Shown: positions 1 through 7,791, counted from the stretch's first letter. The stretch: DNA of 40,526 bases from a bacterium (GCA_905221195.1 CAJNCF010000010.1:1-40526), one strand, 5' to 3'. Numbers and translations: made by a program. Notes: a model not told the origin generated them from the sequence alone.

Positions 1-2
1 AA

Positions 3-75
3 GGCTCGGTAGCTCAGTTGGTAGAGCAATGGATTGAAGCTCCATGTGTCGGCGGTTCGATTCCGTCTCGCGCCA
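3..75 (+). tRNA. tRNA-Phe (GAA)
   Basis: A 73-nt cloverleaf with no encoded CCA. The anticodon loop TTGAAGC sits on a 5-bp stem (ATGGA/TCCAT) and gives anticodon GAA. The T arm contains GGTTCGATTCC. The acceptor stem has a T:C mismatch at its fourth pair and a G:T at the seventh, which is slightly unusual. It is the first complete tRNA in the window, and the cluster probably continues to the left. Confidence 0.95.
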
Positions 76-88
76 TTATATATTTTTC

Positions 89-169
89 GGAAGGGTAGCG
101 AAGAGGCTAAACGCGGCGGACTGTAAATCCGCTCCTTCGGGTTCGGGGGTTCGAATCCCTCCCCTTCCA
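89..169 (+). tRNA. tRNA-Tyr (GTA)
   Basis: An 81-nt class II tRNA with a long variable arm (CTCCTTCGGG region). The anticodon loop CTGTAAA is closed by a CGGA/TCCG stem. The acceptor arms GGAAGGG and CCCTTCC pair, with discriminator A at 169. Confidence 0.96.
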
Positions 170-180
170 TTATTTTAGTT

Positions 181-251
181 ACGGGCATAGTTTAAAGGTA
201 GAACTAAGGTCTCCAAAACCTTCAGTGTGGGTTCAATTCCTACTGCCCGTG
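181..251 (+). tRNA. tRNA-Trp (CCA)
   Basis: A 71-nt cloverleaf. Acceptor arm ACGGGCA pairs with TGCCCGT, and G251 is the discriminator expected for bacterial tRNA-Trp. The anticodon loop CTCCAAA is held by an AAGGT/ACCTT stem. Confidence 0.96.
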
Positions 252-264
252 TTAATAAAATTAT

Positions 265-338
265 GGCGGGTGTGGTGAAGTGGTTAACACACCAGATTGT
301 GGCTCTGGCATGCGTGGGTTCGATCCCCATCACTCGCC
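265..338 (+). tRNA. tRNA-His (GTG)
   Basis: A 74-nt cloverleaf with anticodon loop TTGTGGC. The acceptor stem can form eight pairs, with G265 opposite C338. This is the encoded extra G(-1):C73 pair that identifies bacterial tRNA-His. Confidence 0.96.
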
Positions 339-351
339 TATTTTATATTAT

Positions 352-423
352 TGGGGTATAGCCAAGCGGTAAGGCAAGGGACTTTGACTCCCTCATGCGT
401 TGGTTCGAATCCAGCTACCCCAG
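352..423 (+). tRNA. tRNA-Gln (TTG)
   Basis: A 72-nt cloverleaf. Acceptor TGGGGTA (352-358) pairs with TACCCCA (416-422), with discriminator G423. The anticodon loop CTTTGAC gives TTG. Confidence 0.96.
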
Positions 424-432
424 TTACTATTT

Positions 433-516
433 GCCGGCGTGGCGGAATTGGCAGACGCGCTGGACTCAAAATCCAGTGTCCGCAAGGACGTGCCGGTTCG
501 ACCCCGGCCGCCGGTA
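433..516 (+). tRNA. tRNA-Leu (CAA)
   Basis: An 84-nt class II tRNA with a long variable arm (GTGTCCGCAAGGACGT). Acceptor GCCGGCG (433-439) pairs with CGCCGGT (509-515), with discriminator A516. The anticodon loop CTCAAAA gives CAA. It is the last tRNA of the cluster and is followed by a terminator. Confidence 0.96.
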
Positions 517-528
517 TAGTATAGCGTT

Positions 529-558
529 AGGAACGTAGTTAATCTTCGTTCCTTTTTT
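529..558 (+). terminator. terminator of the tRNA cluster
   Basis: A 7-bp stem, AGGAACG (529-535) with CGTTCCT (547-553), is followed by a run of T. It lies just after tRNA-Leu and before the promoter of the next gene. Confidence 0.75.
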
Positions 559-568
559 ATATGATTTT

Positions 569-577
569 TGGTATAAT
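569..577 (+). promoter_or_regulatory. extended -10 promoter of the GCS2 gene
   Basis: TGG followed by TATAAT at 572-577 is a consensus extended -10. It predicts a start near 584 and a leader of about 40 nt. No strong -35 is visible. Confidence 0.6.
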
Positions 578-622
578 AGTAGTTATTCAAATTTTATTTA
601 GATTAAGAAAGAGTAGGATAGT

Positions 623-1900
623 ATGTCTCGTTCTATCGATTTATTAAAACATCGGTATTTGAAAAATATTAAAGAAAATCCTGAATTGTTTGTCGGAATT
701 GAGTTGGAGTATCCTGTTGCAAATTTAGAAGGTGATACTACAGATATTGAAGTTATCAAACACTTATTCCGATATTTAGTTTCTGCTTTGGAGTTCACTG
801 TAGAAAAGGTAGATGATTTTGGCAATCCTATCCAGTTAGTGAATCCGATAAGTCAGGATGCTATTTTATTTGAAGTTTCCTATACAACGATTGAGTTTGC
901 ATTTGGTAAGGCTGAAACGATTCAAGAGGTCGAGAATCGTTTTAATAATTATATGGATGTAATTCAGAGTAAATTAGCTGAATCAAATCATGCTATTGTT
1001 GGCTGTGGAATTCATCCTAACTGGGATAAAAATGTGAACTGTCCAGTGGCTTATCCACGCTATCGGATGTTGATGGACTATTTGAATTTGAGTAGGAATG
1101 TGACTAAATCGGACTTACATCAATTCCCTGAATACGGAGCGTTTATTTGTGGGAGTCAGGTTCAGTTGGATGTTTCAAAATCCAATTACTTACGGGTGAT
1201 TAATGCTTTTACCCAAATTGAAGCAGCTAAAGCTTATTTATTTGCAAACTCTGAGTTTTCGGGTGCGGATTGGGATACGAAAATTTCAAGGGATATTTTC
1301 TGGGAAGAATCCATGCATGGTATCTATCCAGAAAACGTCGGGGTCAATGCTAGACTCTTTAAAGATGAGGATGATTTTTTTGATTATCTAGATCATTCTG
1401 CAATTTTTACTGCGGAACGTGATGGGCAAACCTATTATTTTTATCCGATTCAGGCTGGGGACTATTTGGCTACACCTGAAATCCAAGCATATGCTCTTAA
1501 TGGGGATGAGGTTATTATTTACCCTCAAGAGAAGGATTTTGAAACTCATCGTAGTTATCAGTATCAAGACTTAACGACTCGAGGAACGGTTGAGTTTCGT
1601 AGTGTGTGTACTCAGCCTCTTGATAGAACTTTTGCTTCTGCTGCCTTTCACTTGGGATTGTTGGTTAATTTAGATAAATTAGAAGCTTACTTAGAAACAG
1701 CACCTTTCTTTAAAGAATTTGGTCGTGATTACAAGTTTTTACGACGACAATTTTCTAAGAAAAAGCTTACAGATCAGGAAAAAACTGCAATTATCAGTTT
1801 TTCAAAAGACTTACTCTTGCTAGCTGACGAAGGACTGAAGATGAGAAATAAGCAAGAAACGACCTATTTACAGCCTTTGAAAGAAGAATTGGGACTATAA
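623..1900 (+). CDS. GCS2-family glutamate-cysteine ligase-like protein
   Basis: This 425-aa protein resembles the GCS2 (YbdK/plant-type GshA) family of ATP-dependent carboxylate-amine ligases, some of which join glutamate and cysteine to make gamma-glutamylcysteine. Visible family features are an acidic metal-binding segment near residue 26 (GIELEYPV), a GCGIHPN motif near residue 126, and RGTVEFRSVCTQP near residue 322. There is no fused ATP-grasp domain, so it is not the bifunctional GshF common in other streptococci. The ATG at 623 follows a weak AGGA-type ribosome site and an extended -10 promoter. The gene lies between the tRNA cluster and thrC, with thrC having its own promoter. Family assignment is fairly secure. 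The substrate is uncertain, and a non-glutathione amide-bond ligase is equally possible. Confidence 0.72.
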   Translation: MSRSIDLLKHRYLKNIKENPELFVGIELEYPVANLEGDTTDIEVIKHLFRYLVSALEFTVEKVDDFGNPIQLVNPISQDAILFEVSYTTIEFAFGKAETIQEVENRFNNYMDVIQSKLAESNHAIVGCGIHPNWDKNVNCPVAYPRYRMLMDYLNLSRNVTKSDLHQFPEYGAFICGSQVQLDVSKSNYLRVINAFTQIEAAKAYLFANSEFSGADWDTKISRDIFWEESMHGIYPENVGVNARLFKDEDDFFDYLDHSAIFTAERDGQTYYFYPIQAGDYLATPEIQAYALNGDEVIIYPQEKDFETHRSYQYQDLTTRGTVEFRSVCTQPLDRTFASAAFHLGLLVNLDKLEAYLETAPFFKEFGRDYKFLRRQFSKKKLTDQEKTAIISFSKDLLLLADEGLKMRNKQETTYLQPLKEELGL

Positions 1901-1935
1901 TTTCTCTTACAAAGGGAGAATTTTCTGAAAAATCA

Positions 1936-1944
1936 TGATATAAT
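1936..1944 (+). promoter_or_regulatory. extended -10 promoter of thrC
   Basis: TGA followed by TATAAT at 1939-1944 predicts a start near 1951. The leader is about 25 nt and contains the AAAGGATAGAG ribosome site for the ATG at 1976. Confidence 0.65.
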
Positions 1945-1975
1945 GGAAGAGACTATAGATAAAGGATAGAGAATA

Positions 1976-3460
1976 ATGACATTAGTTTATCAATCAACGC
2001 GTGATGCAAAAAATACAGTAACTGCCAGCCAAGCAATTTTGCAAGGTTTGGCGACGGACGGTGGTTTATTTACACCACTTACTTATCCAAAGGTAGATTT
2101 GGACTTTGACAAATTGAAAGATGCTTCTTATCAGGAAGTTGCTAAAGTTGTTTTGTCAGCATTTTTAGATGACTTTACAGCTGAGGAGTTGGACTACTGT
2201 ATCAACAATGCCTATGATAGCAAGTTTGATACTCCAGCTATTGCGCCTTTGGTGAAATTAGACGGCCAATACAACTTGGAACTCTTCCATGGTTCAACGA
2301 TTGCCTTCAAGGATATGGCCTTGTCTATCTTGCCATACTTTATGACGACTGCTGCCAAGAAACATGGTTTGGAGAACAAAATCGTCATTTTGACAGCTAC
2401 ATCTGGTGATACTGGGAAAGCTGCTATGGCAGGATTTACAGACGTGCCTGGTACTGAGATTATCGTCTTTTATCCAAAGGATGGTGTCAGCAAGGTGCAA
2501 GAGTTGCAAATGACCACTCAAACTGGAGACAATACTCATGTTATCGCTATTGATGGTAACTTTGATGATGCCCAAACAAATGTGAAGCATATGTTTAACG
2601 ATGTGGCCCTTCGTGAAAAATTAGCGGCCAACAAGTTGCAATTTTCATCAGCTAACTCTATGAACATTGGTCGTTTAGTACCACAAATTGTTTATTATGT
2701 TTATGCCTACGCTCAATTGGTTAAGACTGGCGAAATTGTAGCTGGTGAAAAGGTCAACTTCACAGTACCAACAGGAAACTTTGGTAATATCTTGGCTGCC
2801 TTTTATGCTAAACAAATTGGTTTGCCAGTTGGTAAATTTATCTGTGCTTCAAATGACAACAATGTCTTGACAGACTTCTTTAAGACACGTGTTTACGACA
2901 AGAAACGTGAGTTTAAAGTAACAACTAGTCCATCTATGGATATCCTGGTATCTTCAAACTTGGAACGTTTGATTTTCCATCTTTTGGGTAATGATGCAGT
3001 TAAGACAGCTGAACTCATGAATGCCTTGAATGCACAAGGACAATATGAATTGACAGACTTTGATGTTGAGATTCTTGACCTCTTTCCAGCTGAATATGCG
3101 ACTGAGGAAGAAACTTCGGCAGAAATTAAACGTGTTTATCAAACAGATGCCTACATTGAGGATCCACATACGGCGGTTGCCTCAGCAGTGTATAGAAAAT
3201 ACAAAGTGGCTACTGGCGATGTAACCAAGACGGTGATTGCTTCAACAGCTAGTCCATACAAGTTCCCAGTAGTTGCAGTAGAAGCTGTAACAGGGAAATC
3301 TGGTTTGACTGACTTTGAAGCCTTGGCTCAATTACATGAAATCTCAGGAGTAGCTGTGCCACCAGCAGTTGATGGCCTTGAAACAGCCCTAGTTCGTCAT
3401 AAGACAACTGTGGCGGCTGCTGAGATGCAAGCAGCGGTTGAGGCTTATCTAGGACTTTAA
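1976..3460 (+). CDS. thrC: threonine synthase
   Basis: This 494-aa PLP enzyme converts O-phosphohomoserine to threonine and phosphate, the last step of threonine synthesis, in the cytoplasm. The N-terminus (YQSTRD, then GLATDGGLF) is typical of the long-form ThrC. The PLP lysine is expected at K112 in HGSTIAFKDMA, followed by the TATSGDTGKAA loop that grips the cofactor phosphate. The length matches the long bacterial/yeast type. It has its own promoter and a strong downstream hairpin terminator, so it appears to be transcribed alone. No other threonine genes are in the window. Confidence 0.95.
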   Translation: MTLVYQSTRDAKNTVTASQAILQGLATDGGLFTPLTYPKVDLDFDKLKDASYQEVAKVVLSAFLDDFTAEELDYCINNAYDSKFDTPAIAPLVKLDGQYNLELFHGSTIAFKDMALSILPYFMTTAAKKHGLENKIVILTATSGDTGKAAMAGFTDVPGTEIIVFYPKDGVSKVQELQMTTQTGDNTHVIAIDGNFDDAQTNVKHMFNDVALREKLAANKLQFSSANSMNIGRLVPQIVYYVYAYAQLVKTGEIVAGEKVNFTVPTGNFGNILAAFYAKQIGLPVGKFICASNDNNVLTDFFKTRVYDKKREFKVTTSPSMDILVSSNLERLIFHLLGNDAVKTAELMNALNAQGQYELTDFDVEILDLFPAEYATEEETSAEIKRVYQTDAYIEDPHTAVASAVYRKYKVATGDVTKTVIASTASPYKFPVVAVEAVTGKSGLTDFEALAQLHEISGVAVPPAVDGLETALVRHKTTVAAAEMQAAVEAYLGL

Positions 3461-3473
3461 GACAGAGGGAGTG

Positions 3474-3507
3474 AACTCGGTTGGGAAACCAACTGAGTTT
3501 CTTTTCA
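3474..3507 (+). terminator. rho-independent terminator after thrC
   Basis: An 11-bp stem AACTCGGTTGG (3474-3484) with CCAACTGAGTT (3489-3499) is capped by a GAAA tetraloop and followed by TTCTTTTC. Confidence 0.88.
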
Positions 3508-3520
3508 TCAGGAGGAGAGA

Positions 3521-4801
3521 TTGTTTAAGAAAAATAAAGATATTCTTAATATTGCTTTGCCATCTATGGGTGAAAACTTTTTGCAGATGCTCATGGGGAT
3601 GGTGGACAGTTATTTGGTTGCTCATTTAGGACTGATAGCCATTTCGGGTGTATCAGTCGCTGGTAATATCATCACCATTTATCAGGCGATTTTCATTGCT
3701 CTTGGGGCAGCTATTTCTAGTGTTATTTCAAAAAGTTTGGGGCAGAAGGATCAGTCTAAGCTAGCCTATCATGTGAGTGAGGCGTTGAAAATTACTTTAC
3801 TATTAAGTTTTCTTTTAGGAGCTTTGTCTATCTTCGCTGGGAAAGAGATGATTGGACTTTTGGGGACTGAGCAGACTGTGGCCGAAAGTGGAGGACTCTA
3901 TCTTTCTTTAGTGGGTGGTTCGATTGTTCTTTTAGGCTTGATGACGAGTCTGGGTGCTTTGATTCGTGCAACGCATAATCCACGTCTGCCTCTCTATGTG
4001 AGTCTCTTATCCAATGCCTTGAATATTCTCTTTTCCAGTCTAGCTATTTTTGTTCTTGATATGGGAATAGCGGGTGTTGCTTGGGGGACTATTCTGTCTC
4101 GTTTGGTCGGTCTTATGATTTTGTGGTCGCAATTAAAGCTACCTTTTGAGAAACCGACTTTTGGACTGGATAAAGACTTACTGACCTTGGCTTTACCAGC
4201 AGCTGGAGAGCGGCTCATGATGCGGGCTGGAGATGTCGTGATCATTGCCTTGGTCGTTTCTTTTGGAACGGAGGCAGTGGCTGGAAATGCAATCGGAGAA
4301 GTCTTGACCCAGTTTAACTACATGCCTGCCTTTGGTGTCGCTACGGCAACGGTCATGCTGGTGGCTCGAGCGGTTGGAGAGGATAATTGGAAAAGAGTAG
4401 CTAGTTTGAGCAAACAAACCTTTTGGCTTTCTCTACTTCTCATGTTGCCCTTGACGCTTAGTGTCTATGCCTTAGGAATACCACTGACTCATCTCTATAC
4501 GACTGATCCTTTAGCGGTTGAGGCTAGTGTTCTAGTGACACTTTTTTCACTACTTGGTACTCCCATGGCGACAGGGACAGTTATTTATACGGCAGTTTGG
4601 CAAGGTTTGGGCAATGCTCGGCTTCCCTTTTATGCGACAAGTATAGGAATGTGGTGTATTCGCATTGGAACAGGATATCTGATGGGGATTGTTCTTGGTT
4701 GGGGCTTGCCTGGTATTTGGGCAGGGACTCTATTGGATAATGGTTTTCGTTGGTTATTTCTACGCTACCGTTACCAGTGTTATATGAGCTTGAAAGGATA
4801 G
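3521..4801 (+). CDS. MATE-family efflux transporter
   Basis: This 426-aa integral membrane protein has about twelve hydrophobic segments and the two-fold repeat of the MATE family. These Na+ or H+ antiporters export cationic drugs and other organic compounds. Family marks include the start (NIALPSMGENFLQMLMGMVDSYLVAHLG) and the matching ALPAAGERLMMRAGDVVIIALVVSFG at the beginning of the second half. Translation must use a TTG at 3521, placed 3-4 nt after a strong AGGAGGAG ribosome site, because no ATG or GTG is well placed. The HAD hydrolase follows after 3 nt, so the two are almost certainly co-transcribed. Substrate cannot be inferred from sequence. Confidence 0.9.
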   Translation: MFKKNKDILNIALPSMGENFLQMLMGMVDSYLVAHLGLIAISGVSVAGNIITIYQAIFIALGAAISSVISKSLGQKDQSKLAYHVSEALKITLLLSFLLGALSIFAGKEMIGLLGTEQTVAESGGLYLSLVGGSIVLLGLMTSLGALIRATHNPRLPLYVSLLSNALNILFSSLAIFVLDMGIAGVAWGTILSRLVGLMILWSQLKLPFEKPTFGLDKDLLTLALPAAGERLMMRAGDVVIIALVVSFGTEAVAGNAIGEVLTQFNYMPAFGVATATVMLVARAVGEDNWKRVASLSKQTFWLSLLLMLPLTLSVYALGIPLTHLYTTDPLAVEASVLVTLFSLLGTPMATGTVIYTAVWQGLGNARLPFYATSIGMWCIRIGTGYLMGIVLGWGLPGIWAGTLLDNGFRWLFLRYRYQCYMSLKG

Positions 4802-4804
4802 GAA

Positions 4805-5422
4805 ATGCAAAAAACAGCTTTTATTTGGGATTTAGACGGGACTTTATTGGACTCTTATGAAGCGATTTTATCAGGGATTGAGGAGACTTTTGGTCAGTTT
4901 TCTATTCCTTATGATAAGGAGAAAGTGAGAGAGTTTATCCTCAAGTATTCGGTGAAGGATTTGCTTGTGCAGGTGGCAGAAGATAGAAATCTGGATGTGG
5001 AAGTGCTCAATCAGGTGCGTGCCCAGAGTTTGGCTGAGAAGAATGCCCAGGTAGCCTTGATGTCTGGTGCGCTTGAAGTGCTAGCTTGGGCAGACCAAGT
5101 AGGGATTCGGAACTTTGTTTACACTCATAAGGGAGACAATGCTTTTACCATTCTCAGAGACTTGGGATTGGAATCCTATTTTACAGAGATTTTAACCAGT
5201 CAGAGTGGCTTTGCGCGGAAGCCAAGTCCAGAAGCGGCTATCTATCTGATAGACAAGTATCAGCTGAATCCTGATAACACCTATTATATAGGGGACCGGA
5301 CTCTGGATGTGGAATTTGCTCAGAATAGTGGAATTCAAAGTATCAACTTTTTAGAGTCATCTTATGAAGGCAATCACAGGATTCAAGAACTAGCAGATAT
5401 TACTCGCATTTTTGAGGATTAG
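4805..5422 (+). CDS. HAD-superfamily hydrolase (phosphoglycolate phosphatase-like)
   Basis: This 205-aa cytoplasmic phosphatase-like protein is of the HAD-IA (Gph/YqaB-like) type. Motif I is WDLDGTLLDS with the nucleophile at D9 and the acid/base at D11. A helical cap follows at about 15-80. Motif II is the Thr in VYTHKGD, the motif III lysine is in RKPSPEA, and motif IV is YYIGDRTLDVEF. All catalytic residues are present. It starts 3 nt after the MATE gene stop and shares its message. The natural substrate is unknown; small sugar phosphates or housekeeping damage repair are typical for the family. Confidence 0.88.
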   Translation: MQKTAFIWDLDGTLLDSYEAILSGIEETFGQFSIPYDKEKVREFILKYSVKDLLVQVAEDRNLDVEVLNQVRAQSLAEKNAQVALMSGALEVLAWADQVGIRNFVYTHKGDNAFTILRDLGLESYFTEILTSQSGFARKPSPEAAIYLIDKYQLNPDNTYYIGDRTLDVEFAQNSGIQSINFLESSYEGNHRIQELADITRIFED

Positions 5423-5458
5423 GAGCGAGAAGATTATGTCAGTTTTGTGACAGAGACC

Positions 5459-5536
5459 TAACAAACTATTTCAAGTAACCGAGTTTGTTACAAGGAATAG
5501 ACAGTTCTGTTAAATAGGCCCGAGAGGGCTTTTTTT
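5459..5536 (+). terminator. structured 3' region and terminator after the HAD gene
   Basis: A perfect 9-bp inverted repeat, TAACAAACT (5459-5467) and AGTTTGTTA (5482-5490), is followed by a second hairpin. That hairpin is AGGCCC (5516-5521) with GGGCTT (5526-5531), a GAGA tetraloop and a T tract. The second hairpin is a good intrinsic terminator. The first is unexplained and could belong to a 3' UTR or a small RNA. Confidence 0.72.
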
Positions 5537-5548
5537 CTGCTCTTTTTG

Positions 5549-5557
5549 TGTTATCAT
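5549..5557 (+). promoter_or_regulatory. probable extended -10 promoter of the LysM gene
   Basis: TGT followed by TATCAT at 5552-5557 lies just after the upstream terminator. It predicts a start near 5564 and a leader of about 27 nt that includes the GAAAGGA ribosome site. Confidence 0.5.
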
Positions 5558-5590
5558 AGACAGATACTCATTTGAAAGGAATTTGAAAGA

Positions 5591-6739
5591 ATGAAGAAAA
5601 GAATATTATTAGTGTCAACAGTAGCCTTGTCATTTGCCCCAGTATTGGCAACTCAAGCAGAAGAAGTTCTTTGGACTGCCCGTAGTATTGAGCAAATCCA
5701 AAACGATTTGACTAAAATGGACAACAAAACAAGTTATACAGTTCAGTATGGCGATACTTTGAGCACCATTGCAGAAGCCTTGGGTGTAGATGTCACAGTT
5801 CTTGCGAATTTGAATAAAATCACTAATATGGACCTGATTTTCCCAGAAACTGTTTTGACAACGACTGTCAATGAAGCAGAAGAAGTAACAGAAGTTGAAA
5901 TCCAAACTCCTCAAGCAGATTCTAGTGAAGAAGTGACAACTGCGACAGCAAATTTGACAACCAATCAAGTAACCGTTGATGATCAAACTGTTCAGGTTGC
6001 AGACCTTTCTCAACCTATTGCTGAAGCTCCAAAAGCGGTAGAAATTACAAGTACAAAAGAAGTAACAACAAGTTCAGAAGTTACAGAGGAGCAAACAGCT
6101 GAAACAAGCAGTGCAGTTGCAAAAGCAGCTCCTCAGGCAACGACTCCAGCTGAGAAAGAGGAAACACAAGCTAGCCCTCAAGCTGCTTCAACAGTGGAAG
6201 CAACTAGAACTCCAGTAGAAGAAAAAGCAACCGAGACAACTGCAACAAGTTCAGAAGAAGCAAAAGAAGCCTCATCAAGTGAAGCTACACCAGCAGTTTC
6301 TACTTATCAACCAGAAGAGACAAAACCAGCTTCAACAACTTACGCAGCTCCAGCAGCTCCTGATTATGCTGGACTGGCAGTAGCAAAATCTGAAAATGCA
6401 GGCCTTCAACCACAAACGGCTGCTTTTAAAGAAGAAATTGCCAACTTGTTTGGTATTACATCCTTTAGTGGTTACCGTCCAGGGGACAGTGGAGATCACG
6501 GAAAAGGTTTGGCTATTGACTTTATGGTACCAGAAAGTTCAGAACTAGGGGATAAGATTGCGGAATATGCTATTCAAAACATGGCCAGCCGTGGCATTAG
6601 TTACATCATCTGGAAACAACGTTTCTATGCTCCATTCGATAGTAAATATGGACCAGCTAATACTTGGAACCCAATGCCAGACCGTGGTAGCGTGACAGAA
6701 AATCACTATGATCACGTTCACGTTTCAATGAATGGATAA
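5591..6739 (+). CDS. secreted LysM protein with M15-like C-terminal domain
   Basis: This 382-aa exported protein begins with a signal peptide (MKKRILLVSTVALSFAPVLATQA, cleavage near residue 23). A LysM peptidoglycan-binding module spans about 48-92 (YTVQYGDTLSTIAEALGVD). It is followed by a long low-complexity linker rich in Thr, Glu, Ala, Ser and Pro (about 95-255). The C-terminal domain (about 262-382) has an HGKGLAIDF segment and a terminal HYDHVHV. The spaced His/Asp and HxH pattern resembles zinc-binding M15/VanY-like peptidases and the related ARB_07466-type domain. I infer a cell-wall enzyme or wall-binding protein; catalysis is not proven. There is no LPXTG anchor. It is a single gene between terminators. 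Confidence 0.82.
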   Translation: MKKRILLVSTVALSFAPVLATQAEEVLWTARSIEQIQNDLTKMDNKTSYTVQYGDTLSTIAEALGVDVTVLANLNKITNMDLIFPETVLTTTVNEAEEVTEVEIQTPQADSSEEVTTATANLTTNQVTVDDQTVQVADLSQPIAEAPKAVEITSTKEVTTSSEVTEEQTAETSSAVAKAAPQATTPAEKEETQASPQAASTVEATRTPVEEKATETTATSSEEAKEASSSEATPAVSTYQPEETKPASTTYAAPAAPDYAGLAVAKSENAGLQPQTAAFKEEIANLFGITSFSGYRPGDSGDHGKGLAIDFMVPESSELGDKIAEYAIQNMASRGISYIIWKQRFYAPFDSKYGPANTWNPMPDRGSVTENHYDHVHVSMNG

Positions 6740-6763
6740 ACCAGACTTTGTAATATGATTTTG

Positions 6764-6817
6764 ACGAATGAGAACTAGCTTTCGTGATAGGAAGCGAGTC
6801 TCGTTCGTTTTTTTGTT
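6764..6817 (+). terminator. terminator after the LysM gene
   Basis: A long imperfect hairpin has outer arms ACGAATGAGA (from 6764) and TCTCGTTCGT (ending about 6808), with inner pairing around GCTTTC/GAAGC. It is followed by seven T. Confidence 0.85.
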
Positions 6818-6865
6818 TGTCAATGTGAAGGAAGTTACCATCTTGTAATAATCCAAGCGTAATTC

Positions 6866-6920
6866 TTGCAATTTATTTTACTTTGCATTATACTTGACTT
6901 ATCAACTATTGATATGTCAA
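6866..6920 (+). promoter_or_regulatory. marR promoter with overlapping palindromic operator
   Basis: -35 TTGCAA (6866-6871), a 17-bp spacer and -10 TATACT (6889-6894) predict a start near 6901. A 12-bp inverted repeat covers this start: TTGACTTATCAA (6894-6905) and TTGATATGTCAA (6909-6920). The arms are complementary at 11 of 12 positions. Size and placement suit a MarR dimer operator and suggest autorepression of the marR-DUF1304 pair. Confidence 0.75.
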
Positions 6921-6936
6921 TAGAAAAGAGGAAGAA

Positions 6937-7362
6937 ATGTTAGAGATTCAAGATTTACTGTATCAACTCCGCTTGTCTGAGCAAGCGAGCACGCAATTAT
7001 TTGAAAAAAGGCTTGGGATTAGTTTGACAAGGTATCAGATGTTGCTTTTTTTGCTGGAGCATTCTCCTTGTAATCAAATGGCGGTTCAGGAGCGTTTGAA
7101 GATTGATCAGGCTGCTTTGACACGGCATTTCAAGATTTTGGAAAAGGAAGGTTTGGTGGAGCGTCATCGCAATCCTGAAAATCAGCGGGAAGTGTTGGTA
7201 GAGGCTACAAAGTATGCCAAGGAGCAGTTAGTGGAGAATCCCCCTCTGAAGCATATCAAGGTTAAGGAAGAGATGGAAAGTATCTTAACAGAGTCTGAAA
7301 GAACAGAACTCAGCCGTTTATTAAACAAATTGGTTTTGGGTATTGAGAATATAGAAATTTAA
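6937..7362 (+). CDS. MarR-family transcriptional regulator
   Basis: This 141-aa winged-helix regulator has a helix-turn-helix around residues 47-75 (MAVQERLKIDQAALTRHFKILEKEGLVERHRNPENQREVLVEAT). It includes the beta-wing with the conserved D/N-x-R-type stretch, and dimerising helices at both ends. Length is normal for MarR. The AGAGGAAG ribosome site precedes the ATG at 6937. The promoter carries a near-perfect palindrome over the transcription start, so autorepression is likely. The DUF1304 membrane gene follows after 10 nt and is probably the regulated partner. The inducing ligand is unknown. Confidence 0.9.
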   Translation: MLEIQDLLYQLRLSEQASTQLFEKRLGISLTRYQMLLFLLEHSPCNQMAVQERLKIDQAALTRHFKILEKEGLVERHRNPENQREVLVEATKYAKEQLVENPPLKHIKVKEEMESILTESERTELSRLLNKLVLGIENIEI

Positions 7363-7372
7363 GGAGAAATAG

Positions 7373-7735
7373 ATGTCAATTATTACAATCATTTTAGCAA
7401 CGATCGTTGCTTTGGAGCATTGTTACATTTTTTATTTGGAAAGTATTGCAACTCAATCAGATGCGACTAGTCGTGTCTTTAACATGGACAAGGAAGAATT
7501 GGCTCGTCCGTCGGTAAGTTCACTGTTTAAAAATCAAGGGATTTATAACGGTTTGCTAGGAGTCTTTCTCTTATATGGGATTTATTTCTCACAGAATTTA
7601 GAAATTGTGACTATTTTTGTCTTGTTTGTGATTGGTGCTGCGGCTTATGGCTCTCTCACAGCAGATAAGAAAATTATTTTGAAGCAAGGTGGACCAGCTA
7701 TTTTGGCCTTGATTAGTATTTTACTCTTTAAATAA
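7373..7735 (+). CDS. DUF1304 family membrane protein
   Basis: This 120-aa protein has four predicted transmembrane helices (about 3-22, 55-72, 77-95 and 102-119). The N-terminal LEHCYIFYLE and NQGIYNGLLGVFLLYG motifs are typical of DUF1304 proteins. Function of the family is unknown. It has an AAGGAG ribosome site and is translated directly after the MarR regulator, so I infer that the regulator controls it. Confidence 0.85.
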   Translation: MSIITIILATIVALEHCYIFYLESIATQSDATSRVFNMDKEELARPSVSSLFKNQGIYNGLLGVFLLYGIYFSQNLEIVTIFVLFVIGAAAYGSLTADKKIILKQGGPAILALISILLFK

Positions 7736-7791
7736 ACTCGAAGACCATTCTTATCCTCGCTAGTCCTTTTCACTCCAGAATAAGGGAAATA

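Noticed and set aside
297..590. Protein-coding frames across the tRNA cluster
   Set aside because: They run through the tRNA genes on both strands and have no ribosome sites.
1901..1927. Possible terminator after the GCS2 gene (AATTTCTC with GGAGAATT)
   Set aside because: The stem needs a bulge and the T tract is short, so it is not listed as a terminator.
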